Below are positions 42,678-51,055 of a DNA stretch of 64,000 nt, in pieces. Position numbers and translations under genes: made by a program. The notes beneath the pieces were generated by a model, which saw only the letters and a list, made by a program, of their open reading frames with translations, did no database searches and was not told the origin of the DNA. Every line of letters starts with the position of its first letter. Positions within the stretch are counted from its first letter, which is position 1. Source of the DNA: Planctomycetota bacterium (GTDB taxonomy: Bacteria > Planctomycetota > Phycisphaerae > SM23-33); the NCBI GenBank assembly GCA_022705325.1, contig JAKJER010000033.1, forward strand, positions 1 through 64,000, given 5' to 3'.

Positions 42678-43991
42678 ATGGCGCGCAAAAACGGAGCGGT
42701 GGTTTTCTTTTCGGTTGCGGCGCTTGGCCTGCTGGCCGGCGCGGCGCAGGCGGGGCTTGTGGCCCACTGGACTTTCGACGGCGTCCTCAGCGACCAGACC
42801 GGCAACCATGACGCCGCGGTCGCCGGAGGCAGCCCGTCGTACGCTGCCGGGAAATACGGCAACGCCCTGCTCCTCAGCGGGGCCGGCGACTACCTGACGA
42901 CCAACAGCGACTCCGACGGCCTGGGCATGGGCGGGAGTTTCACGGCCATGGCCTGGATCTACTCCAACGTCCTGTCCGCTGACAAGTCGGTGTACGGCAA
43001 GGACTCCGGCAGCAACGGCAATCAACTGCATTTGATCACCCGGAACACCAAGGCGCACCTGGGGTTCTACGGCAACGACACCGGAGGCAACCAGGACCTC
43101 TCGACCGGGACATGGACTCACGTTACCTGGCGCTACGACGCCACCGGCGGGGTTCAGAGCATCTTCGTCAACGGCGTGCAGGACGCGTCCAACTCCGGCC
43201 GCGCCGCGCTGGGCAACGCCGGGGGCAACGTGCTGATCGGGCGATGGGGCGGCGGGAACTACTTCGACGGAATGCTGGACGACCTGGTGATCTACGACCA
43301 GGCGCTCGCCAACAACCACATCCAGTACGTAATGAACGGAGGCGACCCGACCCATCTGCCGGCGCTGCTCAACTGGGACTTCGGCAGCGGCAATCTGCAG
43401 GGCTGGACGGTCCTCAACGGCGCGGCCTATCTCCGCGTCGGCGACGGCGACGGGGTGACCCCCGCCAACAGCAGCGGCGGCTACGCCCACGACAACGCCC
43501 ACACCACGTTCCTGCTGGAGTCGCCCGAGTTCAATCTGATCGACCCGGGCGTGGACGGAGTGAGCGTGCTGACCGTCGAATTCGCCGGCGGCGCGGGCGA
43601 CCAGAACGGCGCCGGGATGATCTTCCACACGCCGCTGGATGTTCTGGCGTACAACGGCGGGCAGTCCGACAGCGACGGGCAGAAGGGGCTGGCCTTCTTC
43701 AACACCTCCACGTGGGAGTATGACGCGGTCATCTTCGAGAACGACAACGGCGGGACGAACATCCGGACCTTCACGATGGACGACCTGATCACGCTGGGCG
43801 TGAACCCCTTCTATAACTATCGTCTCCAGTACTTCGAGAACGATCAGGGCGGGTGGGGTTGGGGGCAGCTCAACTGGCTCAGCCTGACGGCCGGCGATCC
43901 GGAAGACGTCCCCGAACCCGCCACGATGGCCCTGCTGGGTCTGGCCGCGTGCGGCCTGGGTGGATACGTCCGCCGCAGACGGACGGCGTAG
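42678..43991 (+). CDS. LamG-like PEP-CTERM surface protein
   Basis: This 437-residue exported protein has a signal peptide (ending near AAQAG) and a LamG/concanavalin-like domain (about 28-215): LVAHWTFDGVLSDQTGNHDA, GSFTAMAWIYSN, GTWTHVTWRYDATGG and FDGMLDDLVIYDQALA. A second beta-rich region (about 235-405) follows. The C-terminus VPEPATMALLGLAACGLGGY plus VRRRRTA is a PEP-CTERM sorting tail: PEP motif, hydrophobic helix, basic end. The protein should be cleaved and sorted by an exosortase, which is not in this window. It may be a matrix or sugar-binding protein. A possible promoter lies upstream and a good terminator hairpin follows. Confidence 0.94.
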   Translation: MARKNGAVVFFSVAALGLLAGAAQAGLVAHWTFDGVLSDQTGNHDAAVAGGSPSYAAGKYGNALLLSGAGDYLTTNSDSDGLGMGGSFTAMAWIYSNVLSADKSVYGKDSGSNGNQLHLITRNTKAHLGFYGNDTGGNQDLSTGTWTHVTWRYDATGGVQSIFVNGVQDASNSGRAALGNAGGNVLIGRWGGGNYFDGMLDDLVIYDQALANNHIQYVMNGGDPTHLPALLNWDFGSGNLQGWTVLNGAAYLRVGDGDGVTPANSSGGYAHDNAHTTFLLESPEFNLIDPGVDGVSVLTVEFAGGAGDQNGAGMIFHTPLDVLAYNGGQSDSDGQKGLAFFNTSTWEYDAVIFENDNGGTNIRTFTMDDLITLGVNPFYNYRLQYFENDQGGWGWGQLNWLSLTAGDPEDVPEPATMALLGLAACGLGGYVRRRRTA

Positions 43992-44019
43992 CAGCAGGAA
44001 TAATCGCATCTTCGGCGTG

Positions 44020-44054
44020 AACGGGCGGGCCGCTTGGGCTCGCCCGTTTGCCTT
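44020..44054 (+). terminator. Terminator after the PEP-CTERM gene
   Basis: AACGGGCG at 44020-44027 pairs with CGCCCGTT at 44041-44048, with further pairing inside the loop (GGCC/GGCT), followed by TGCCTTT. Confidence 0.65.
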
Positions 44055-44128
44055 TCAGTCTGTGCAGCCCTTGGCCAAAGGCGCGGCCAGGAACCCGCGG
44101 AAGCGGCCTTGCGCACGAGTCCTGGCCT

Positions 44129-45085
44129 TCAGGCCCGGCTGAGCTTGGCCTTGCAGAACTCGACGGTCCGCTGCAGCCCCTCGCGTCGTCCCACGGCCGG
44201 CGACCAGCCCAGCACGCGACGCGCCAGCGAAATGTCGGGGCGGCGCACCCTGGGGTCGTCGCCGGGAAGCGGCTTGAACTGGAGCGGGCTGCTCGAACCG
44301 GTCAGCTCGATGATCTCCCGGGCCAGTTCGCCGATGGGGATTTCATCGGGGTTGCCGATGTTCACGGGGGCGGCATAGTCGCAGTCCGCCAATCGCAGCA
44401 GCCCCTCCACCTGGTCGTCCACGTAGCAGAAGCTGCGGGTCTGCGAGCCGTCGCCGTAGACGGTGAGCGGCCGGCCCGCGAGGGCCTGGCAGATGAAGTT
44501 GGTGACCACCCGCCCGTCGTCCAGGCGCATGCGCGGGCCGTAGGTGTTGAAGATCCGGGCCAGCCGGACGGGCAGATCGTGCTTGCGGTGGTAGGCGGTG
44601 ATGAGGGCCTCGGCGTAGCGTTTGCCCTCGTCGTAGACGCTGCGCGGCCCGATGGGATTGACGCGTCCCCAGTACGACTCGACCTGGGGATGGACGTCGG
44701 GGTCGCCGTAGACCTCGCTGGTGGAGGTGTGGAGGAATCGAGCGCCACGGCGGCGGGCCAGTTCGAGCAGGTTCCACACGCCCTGGCTGCACACGCGCAT
44801 GATGTCCAGGGCGAGCGGGGCGAAGTCCACCGGGCTGGCCGGGCAGGCCAGGTCGCACACCAGGTCCAGCGGCCCGGCCAGGTCCAGTTCCCGCGTGACG
44901 TCGTGCTCGACGAAGGTGAAGTCGGCCCCGGCGGGCCGGGGCGACGGCTCGTTCAGCCAGGCGATATTGTCGCGGTGGCCGGTGCAGAAGTTGTCGACGC
45001 CGATAACCTGGTGGCCCCGCTGGAGGCAGCGGCGCGCCAGGTGGCAGCCGATGAACCCCGCGGCCCCGGCAATCAGGATTCTCAT
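44129..45085 (-). CDS. UDP-glucuronate decarboxylase (UDP-xylose synthase)
   Basis: This 318-residue extended short-chain dehydrogenase makes UDP-xylose from UDP-glucuronate. MRILIAGAAGFIGCHLARRC is the NAD-binding start, VIGVDNFCTGHRDNIAWL the family loop, and DLACPASPVDFAPLALDIMR a strong marker of this subfamily. HTSTSEVYGDPDVHPQVESY holds the catalytic Ser/Thr, SVYDEGKRYAEAL the YxxxK pair, and RIFNTYGPRMRLDDGRVVTN follows. GGAG precedes the ATG at 45085. It is divergent from the UDP-glucose dehydrogenase gene with 83 bases between, so the two steps of UDP-xylose synthesis are encoded side by side. The product probably feeds exopolysaccharide or lipopolysaccharide. Confidence 0.93.
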   Translation of the reverse strand: MRILIAGAAGFIGCHLARRCLQRGHQVIGVDNFCTGHRDNIAWLNEPSPRPAGADFTFVEHDVTRELDLAGPLDLVCDLACPASPVDFAPLALDIMRVCSQGVWNLLELARRRGARFLHTSTSEVYGDPDVHPQVESYWGRVNPIGPRSVYDEGKRYAEALITAYHRKHDLPVRLARIFNTYGPRMRLDDGRVVTNFICQALAGRPLTVYGDGSQTRSFCYVDDQVEGLLRLADCDYAAPVNIGNPDEIPIGELAREIIELTGSSSPLQFKPLPGDDPRVRRPDISLARRVLGWSPAVGRREGLQRTVEFCKAKLSRA

Positions 45086-45168
45086 GCTGGTTCTCCAGAC
45101 CCCCTCCTGAGCGTCCGATATTCTCACTGGACGCACTGGTGATAGTATCGGCAGAAGGGAACCTCTTC

Positions 45169-46527
45169 ATGAAAGTCACAGTAGTCGGAAGCGGATACGT
45201 CGGACTGGTGACCACCGCCTGCCTGGCGGACGCGGGGAACCACGTGGTGGGCGTCGACATCGACGAGAAGAAGGTCCAGGCCCTCTCGCAGGGCCGAAGC
45301 CCGATCTACGAGCCGGGCCTGGAAGAGATGCTCCAGGCCAACCTGGCCGCCGGGCGCCTGCGCTTCACCACCAACCTGAACGAAGGCGTCGAGCACGGGC
45401 ACGTCCTGTTCATCGGGGTGGGCACGCCCCCTCGCAGCGACGGGTCGGCCGACCTGTCCGGCGTGGAGTCGATCTGTCGCGACATCGCCGACTCCATGAC
45501 CTCCGCCAAGGTCATCGTCATCAAGTCCACCGTCCCGGTGGGGACCGGGCGGCGGATGTTCGAGTTGATGATGGACCGGACGGCCCACCCGCTGGCCCTG
45601 GTGTCCAACCCCGAGTTCCTCAAGGAAGGCGCCGCCCTGGAAGACTTCCTGCGCCCCGACCGGGTCATCATCGGCTGCGACGATCCGGAGGCCGCCCAGT
45701 TGATGAGCGAGCTGTACGCCCCGTTCGTCCGCGGCCCGCGGACGATCATGATGATGAGCCGCGAGGCCGCCGAGATGGTCAAGTACGCCTCCAACGCCTA
45801 TCTGGCCACGCGGATCAGCTTCATCAACGAGATCGCGGACATCTGCGCCCACACCGGGGTGGACATCAACCAGGTCCGCATGGGCATGGGGGCCGACCGG
45901 CGGATCGGGCAGGATTTTCTCGAACCGGGCGTGGGATACGGCGGGAGTTGCTTCCCCAAGGACGTGCAGGCCCTGATCCAGGTCGCGCTCCACAACGACT
46001 GTGACGCGTCGATCCTGCGCAGCGTCCACCAGCGAAACGACGCCCAGAAGGAGGCCCTGGCCACGATGGTGACCGAGCGGTTCGGCTCGGACCTGGCGGG
46101 CAAGACCTTCGCCGTCTGGGGCCTGGCGTTCAAGCCCAACACCGACGACATCCGCGAAGCCCCGGCCGTGCGCGTCGTGCGATGCCTGGTCGACGCGGGG
46201 GCCGAGGTCCGCGCCTACGATCCCAAGGCCGGCGCCAACGCCCGCAAGGAGTTGGGCGACGGCCGAGTCACCATCGTCGACGACGCCTACGCCGCCCTCC
46301 AGGACGCCGACGCCCTGCTGATCTGCACGGAGTGGAACGAGTTCCGCACCCCGGACTTCGACCGCATCCGCTCCGCCCTGCGTCAGCGAGTGATCTTCGA
46401 CGGGCGGAACCTCTACCAGCCGGCCACCATGATCCGCCAGCGGATCGAATACTACTCCATCGGGCGTCCGCCGGCCCGCCCGGCCCGCTCCAAGTGGGCC
46501 ACCGCCGAGAGCCGCTTCGCCTGCTGA
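45169..46527 (+). CDS. ugd: UDP-glucose 6-dehydrogenase
   Basis: This 452-residue enzyme oxidises UDP-glucose to UDP-glucuronate with two NAD. MKVTVVGSGYVGLVTTACLA is the NAD-binding loop, and VSNPEFLKEGAALEDFLRPD is the central substrate-binding motif. Cys261 in GVGYGGSCFPKD is the catalytic thiol, and VWGLAFKPNTDDIREAPAV begins the C-terminal domain. The length is normal. The ATG at 45169 was chosen because the Rossmann strand starts there and AAGGGA lies upstream. The frame extends 30 bases further without a good start. It is divergent from the decarboxylase gene that uses its product. Confidence 0.96.
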   Translation: MKVTVVGSGYVGLVTTACLADAGNHVVGVDIDEKKVQALSQGRSPIYEPGLEEMLQANLAAGRLRFTTNLNEGVEHGHVLFIGVGTPPRSDGSADLSGVESICRDIADSMTSAKVIVIKSTVPVGTGRRMFELMMDRTAHPLALVSNPEFLKEGAALEDFLRPDRVIIGCDDPEAAQLMSELYAPFVRGPRTIMMMSREAAEMVKYASNAYLATRISFINEIADICAHTGVDINQVRMGMGADRRIGQDFLEPGVGYGGSCFPKDVQALIQVALHNDCDASILRSVHQRNDAQKEALATMVTERFGSDLAGKTFAVWGLAFKPNTDDIREAPAVRVVRCLVDAGAEVRAYDPKAGANARKELGDGRVTIVDDAYAALQDADALLICTEWNEFRTPDFDRIRSALRQRVIFDGRNLYQPATMIRQRIEYYSIGRPPARPARSKWATAESRFAC

Positions 46528-46689
46528 AGCCCGACCGGACCGCCCCGACCGCGATCGCCGCACTCACGGCCGCCCACCCGGGCCGCACGCCGGAAGATTT
46601 CCGCGAGACAATCGCTCTTTCTGCGTTAATCGTTGCATCTGCGCAAGTTCCGCTCGGGCGGAGCGTGCGACAAACAGAAGGAGTCTGTC

Positions 46690-49600
46690 GTGACCCGTTT
46701 CAACAGTATCGGTGCGGTTCTGCTGGGCGTATTCCTGGCGTCTTCGCTGGCCCTGGCCGTCAACAACGGCGACGTGCCCGTCAACACCCCCGCCTCGGCG
46801 CGGCGGATGATCGAGGACCTGTCCAAGACGTACGGAGACAAGTACCCCGGCGGCAAGGAATTCCTCAAGCGGCTGGAGGCCATCGAGACCCGGCTGGCCG
46901 CCAATGCCAAGGACGGCCAGGCCCGTGAGGATCTGGACGTCCTCATCCGCGAGGCCTCGCTGGCCAACCCGCTGCTGGACTTCGACAAGCTGCTGGTCAT
47001 CCGGCGCAAGGGCGAGGCCAACCGCTCGCTGAACGCCTACACCAGCGACACCATCAAGCGGACCGGGTGGGACAACGAGCTGTCCGAGCTGTCCAACCTG
47101 CGCGGCGAGGTCAAGGTCCGCACGATCCACAGGCCCGACAAGCAAGGCGTCATCAAGCACCTGGACCTGCACTTCGACGGCAAGCGGATCATGTTCTCCG
47201 GAGTGGGCAAGAACGGCTGCTGGGGCATCCTCGAGGTCGATCCCGACGGCAAGAACCTCAAGGAACTCACCCCCGACGACCAGGCGGGCATCCAGTGGTT
47301 CGACGGGTGCTACCTGCCCGAGAACGGGCTCATTCTCGCCTGTTCCACCGCGGGCATGCAGGGCCTGCCCTGCGTCAACGGCAGCCAGCCCATGGTCAAC
47401 CTGTACAAGGTGGACATCGAGACCAAGCAGGTCCGCCAGCTCACCTTCGAGCAGGACAGCGACTGGCATCCCCGCGTCCACCACAACGGCAAAGTCCTGT
47501 ATCTGCGATGGGAGTACACCGACACGCCGCACTATTTCTCGCGCCACCTGTTCCAGATGAACCCCGACGGCACGGGGCAGATCGAGTACTGGGGCAGCGG
47601 GTCGTACTTCCCCACGGCCTTCGTCTGGGCGCGCCCGGTGCCCAACGACCCCAGCCTCGTGGTGGGGCTGGTCAGCGGACACCACGCCAAGAGCGAGACG
47701 GGGCGGATGATGCTGGTCAACCCGGCCGTCGGACGCAAGTACCCGCTGCGCTTCAGGCCCAAGGACAAGGACTGGGGCCCGCAGAACTCGACGATCAACA
47801 TCCACCCGGACGTCCTGCCCGCCGGGGAGACCGGCTGCATGCAGGAGATCCCCGGCTGGGGCCGCGACGTGGTCGGCAACGTCTACGACAACCAGGGCGG
47901 CGGGCAGAAGTACACCTTCCAGACTCCCTGGCCGCTGTCGGACAAGTACTTCCTGGTCTCGATGCAAGGTTTCCAAGGCCCTTCTGAGCCCGCCCAGGGC
48001 GGCAAGCGCCCCCGGCGCGGCGGCGGGAAGTGGACGCTGTGCCTGGTGGACGTGTTCGACAACATGACGGTCCTCTACTCCGACCCCGCCTACGACCTGT
48101 TCGAGCCCATCCCGCTGGTGCCGCGTCCCACGCCGCCGGTGCTGGTGGACCGCACCCGCCCGGGCGAGCCGACGACGGTGTTCTGCACCGACATCTACTA
48201 CGGGCGCGGGCTGAAGGGCATCCCCCGGGGCAAGGTCAAGAAGCTCCGCGTCTTCGGGTACCATTACGGCTACATGCACAGCGGCGGGCACGAGTCGGTC
48301 GGCCTGGAGTCCGGGTGGGACATCAAGCGGATTCTCGGCACGGTCCCGGTGGAAGAGGACGGCTCGTTCAGTTTCGAGGCGCCGGCCAACACCCCGCTGG
48401 CGATCCAGCCGCTGGATGAGGAAGGGCGAGCCCTGGCCATCATGCGGAGTTGGATGGTCGGCATGCCGGGCGAGCGGATGAGCTGCAACGGCTGCCACGA
48501 GGATCTGCGGACCCACGCCCCCATGAAGACCACCGTCGCCAGCCGCATCGAGCCCCACAAGATCACCCCCTGGTACGGCCCGGCCAGGCCGTTCTCCTAC
48601 GCCGCCGAGATCAAGCCCCTCGTCGACAAGTACTGCGTGGGCTGCCATAACGAGAAGGCCAAGGCCGAGAAGGGCCGAATCTCGTTCGAGAAGAGCGACC
48701 CCAACAACTGGCGGAACGATCGCAGTTACCTCAACCTCTCCGCTTTCGTCCGCCGGCCCGGGCCCGAGAGCGACCTGGACATCTACGACGCGATGGAGTG
48801 GCACGTCTCGACCAGCCCGCTGATCCAGATGCTCAAGAAGGGCCACCACGGCGTCCAACTCGACGCCGAGGCCTGGGACCGCCTCTACACCTGGATCGAC
48901 TTCAACGCTCCCCACCGGGGCATGTGGAACAACCCGAAATACGAGAAACGGCGCCTGGACCTGGCCGTCCGCTACGCCGGGCTGACCGACAACCCCGAGG
49001 AGGAATACCGCCAGACCTACGCGTCGGTGACGCAGCGCGAGCCGGCTCAGCCGATCGTTCCGCCCCAGCCGGGCGAGGTGAAACCGGACGGCCTGAAGGC
49101 GACGGGCTTCCCCATGACCGCCGAGCAGGCCCGCAAGCTCCAGGGCGAGGACGCGACGATGGAGATCCCGCTGGGCGACAAGCTGACGATGAAGCTGGTG
49201 CGCATCCCGGCGGGAAGCTTCGTCATGGGCTGCCAGGGCGGATACCCTGACGAGGCCCCGCGAAGCGTGGTCCGCATCGACAAGCCGTTCTGGATGGGCG
49301 TCACCGAGGTGACCAACCGCCAGTACGAGGCGTTCGACCCCGAGCACGACACGCGTTACCAGGACGAAACCGGCAAGGACCACGCCGTGCCCGGCTACAT
49401 CGCCAATCATCCCGACCAGCCCGTCGCCCGCGTCTCGTGGCAGGAGGCGGCGCGGTTCTGCCAATGGCTGGCCTCCAAGACCGGCAAGAAGGTCGCCCTG
49501 CCCACCGAGGCCCAGTGGGAGTGGGCCGCCCGCGCCGGTACCGACACGCAGTTCTACTACGGCACGACCGACGCCGACTTCAGCAAGTTCGCCAACCTCG

Positions 49601-49995
49601 CCGACGCCGATCGCCGCAACCTGTACGTCTCGTGGGACGGCGGCAGTAAGATCCACAAACGCCGCCCCTACCCCGCCGACTACCTCTTCCCCCTGCGCGA
49701 CGACCGCTTCAAGGACAACTGGTTCGTCGTCGACTACGTCGGCCAGTGCCAGGCCAACGCCTGGGGCCTCCAGGACATCGTGGGCAACGTCTCGGAGTGG
49801 ACCCGCTCGGACTACAAGGCGTACCCGTATCAGGACGGCGACGGGCGCAACGGCGGCGACGTGGCCCGGGCGAAGGTGGCCCGCGGCGGGTCATGGGATG
49901 ACCGCCCCAAGACGGCCGGCAGCACCATCCGCTTCCCGTTCGAGTCCTACCAGAAGGTCTACAACGTCGGCTTCCGCGTGATCATCGAGGAATGA
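46690..49995 (+). CDS. Exported dihaem cytochrome/propeller/FGE-like protein, paralogue C
   Basis: This 1101-residue protein starts at a GTG at 46690, with AAGGAG about seven bases upstream and a clean signal peptide (TRFNSIGAVLLGVFLASSLA). Parts in order are a helical region with LANPLLDFDKLLVIRRKGE, a propeller (PENGLILACSTAGMQGLPC, WPLSDKYFLVSMQG), then haem motifs CNGCH at 599-603 and CVGCH at 649-653. The FGE-like domain starts near 825: IPAGSFVMGCQGGYPDEAP, TEAQWEWAARAG and GLQDIVGNVSEWTRSDY. GGSWDDRPKTAGSTIRFPF lacks both catalytic cysteines of true FGE. The 50-residue haem spacing is the same as in paralogue B. It probably acts in the periplasm, perhaps as an electron-transfer or oxidative enzyme; the substrate is unknown. 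Confidence 0.9.
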   Translation: MTRFNSIGAVLLGVFLASSLALAVNNGDVPVNTPASARRMIEDLSKTYGDKYPGGKEFLKRLEAIETRLAANAKDGQAREDLDVLIREASLANPLLDFDKLLVIRRKGEANRSLNAYTSDTIKRTGWDNELSELSNLRGEVKVRTIHRPDKQGVIKHLDLHFDGKRIMFSGVGKNGCWGILEVDPDGKNLKELTPDDQAGIQWFDGCYLPENGLILACSTAGMQGLPCVNGSQPMVNLYKVDIETKQVRQLTFEQDSDWHPRVHHNGKVLYLRWEYTDTPHYFSRHLFQMNPDGTGQIEYWGSGSYFPTAFVWARPVPNDPSLVVGLVSGHHAKSETGRMMLVNPAVGRKYPLRFRPKDKDWGPQNSTINIHPDVLPAGETGCMQEIPGWGRDVVGNVYDNQGGGQKYTFQTPWPLSDKYFLVSMQGFQGPSEPAQGGKRPRRGGGKWTLCLVDVFDNMTVLYSDPAYDLFEPIPLVPRPTPPVLVDRTRPGEPTTVFCTDIYYGRGLKGIPRGKVKKLRVFGYHYGYMHSGGHESVGLESGWDIKRILGTVPVEEDGSFSFEAPANTPLAIQPLDEEGRALAIMRSWMVGMPGERMSCNGCHEDLRTHAPMKTTVASRIEPHKITPWYGPARPFSYAAEIKPLVDKYCVGCHNEKAKAEKGRISFEKSDPNNWRNDRSYLNLSAFVRRPGPESDLDIYDAMEWHVSTSPLIQMLKKGHHGVQLDAEAWDRLYTWIDFNAPHRGMWNNPKYEKRRLDLAVRYAGLTDNPEEEYRQTYASVTQREPAQPIVPPQPGEVKPDGLKATGFPMTAEQARKLQGEDATMEIPLGDKLTMKLVRIPAGSFVMGCQGGYPDEAPRSVVRIDKPFWMGVTEVTNRQYEAFDPEHDTRYQDETGKDHAVPGYIANHPDQPVARVSWQEAARFCQWLASKTGKKVALPTEAQWEWAARAGTDTQFYYGTTDADFSKFANLADADRRNLYVSWDGGSKIHKRRPYPADYLFPLRDDRFKDNWFVVDYVGQCQANAWGLQDIVGNVSEWTRSDYKAYPYQDGDGRNGGDVARAKVARGGSWDDRPKTAGSTIRFPFESYQKVYNVGFRVIIEE

Positions 49996-50028
49996 CGGCC
50001 CGGGCCTGACCGGCCAAGGCGCCACGCG

Positions 50029-50059
50029 GGCCGGGCGACTGCTCGCGATGCGCCCGGCC
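50029..50059. terminator. GC hairpin between convergent genes
   Basis: GGCCGGGCG at 50029-50037 pairs with CGCCCGGCC at 50051-50059 in the 121-base gap between two converging genes. There is no T-run, so termination is only suggested by position. Confidence 0.4.
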
Positions 50060-50116
50060 GGCAGCGTCTTGAGAACGCGCCCACGCGACGGCGCGCGGGC
50101 CATCAAGCGGCGACCG

Positions 50117-51055
50117 TCATGACCGGCCGTGAACGATCACGGAGTCTTCGAACTTGATGTTCTCGCCGTGGTAGCGGTAGTAGCTCATCTCGTAGTTGTC
50201 CAGCAGGACGTCGTTGCGGAGGCGGGTCGCGTAGACGTAGCGGTTCGGGAGCCTGCCAAATGAGGCGCCGCCTCTCGCGACCAGCAGCGGGTCCACGGGC
50301 ACCCACCCAAGCTGTTCCACATAGACCTCTGCCCATTTGTGCCTGGCCGTGTCGCCCGGTTTGGGGGGATGCATGATGAACCCGTCGCACGTCCTGGCGG
50401 GAATGCCCTTGGCCCGGCACAGGGCGACGAACAGATCCGCGTGCTCGGTGCAGTCGCCGGTTTTCTCCTTCAGGCTCTTCAGCGCGCCCTTCTGCTGCTT
50501 GCTGTAGCTGGAATATCGCAGCGTGGAGGTCACGAACGCCAGGACGTTCCGCGCCTGCTCGATCCGGTCCTTCCCGCCAATCCGCCCGGCGGCTTCCTGG
50601 ATCGGCCCGGCATCGCATTCAATGCACTTCTCCGCCCGCAGGCACCGCTTCAGTTCCTCGCTCGTCTCGGGCTCCGCGAGGCCGCCGCGGGCTTGGAGCG
50701 TCTCCAGGTCCGACCGGAAGATGTCGGCCCAGACGCGGATGTTGACCTCCACCGGACGATCGAGCCTGTCGAGGATGAACACGGCGTAAGTATTGCCGTG
50801 CTTCTCGAAGACCTTGTCCGGCTGGACGGAATAATCGATCCGGCGAATGACCTGCCGGCCGGGGATTGTCCGGGGAACCAGGGTGGTGAACGTCACCAGC
50901 TCTGTCTTCTTTCCGGGGGTGATCCGCTGCGCGATGGTGAACGAAACGCTGCGGGCCTGGGCGCCGGCAGGCGCAGCCGGCAACGTCGTTGCCGCACCTG
51001 GCGGCTGGGCACAGCCGGCAAGAAGCACGGCGACGGCAAGCGAGAACGATCTCAT
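50117..51055 (-). CDS. Lipoprotein transglutaminase-like protein
   Basis: This 312-residue protein has a lipoprotein signal (MRSFSLAVAVLLAGCAQPPG, lipobox LAGC). A transglutaminase-like, papain-fold domain follows, with the catalytic Cys in KTGDCTEHADLFVALCRAKG, the His in ARHKWAEVYVEQLGW and the Asp in VPVDPLLVARGG. A beta-rich N-terminal region (about 35-150) precedes it. Bacterial members act mostly as cysteine proteases or amidases rather than cross-linkers. AAGGA lies just before the ATG. Its start overlaps the stop of the parallel beta-helix gene by four bases (ATGA), so the two are coupled. Confidence 0.9.
   Translation of the reverse strand: MRSFSLAVAVLLAGCAQPPGAATTLPAAPAGAQARSVSFTIAQRITPGKKTELVTFTTLVPRTIPGRQVIRRIDYSVQPDKVFEKHGNTYAVFILDRLDRPVEVNIRVWADIFRSDLETLQARGGLAEPETSEELKRCLRAEKCIECDAGPIQEAAGRIGGKDRIEQARNVLAFVTSTLRYSSYSKQQKGALKSLKEKTGDCTEHADLFVALCRAKGIPARTCDGFIMHPPKPGDTARHKWAEVYVEQLGWVPVDPLLVARGGASFGRLPNRYVYATRLRNDVLLDNYEMSYYRYHGENIKFEDSVIVHGRS

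Noticed and set aside
29444..49995. Hydrazine synthase or anammox function
   Set aside because: Only the middle domain is reminiscent of the alpha subunit. No beta/gamma subunit or other anammox gene is present, and FGE-like tails are not part of hydrazine synthase.
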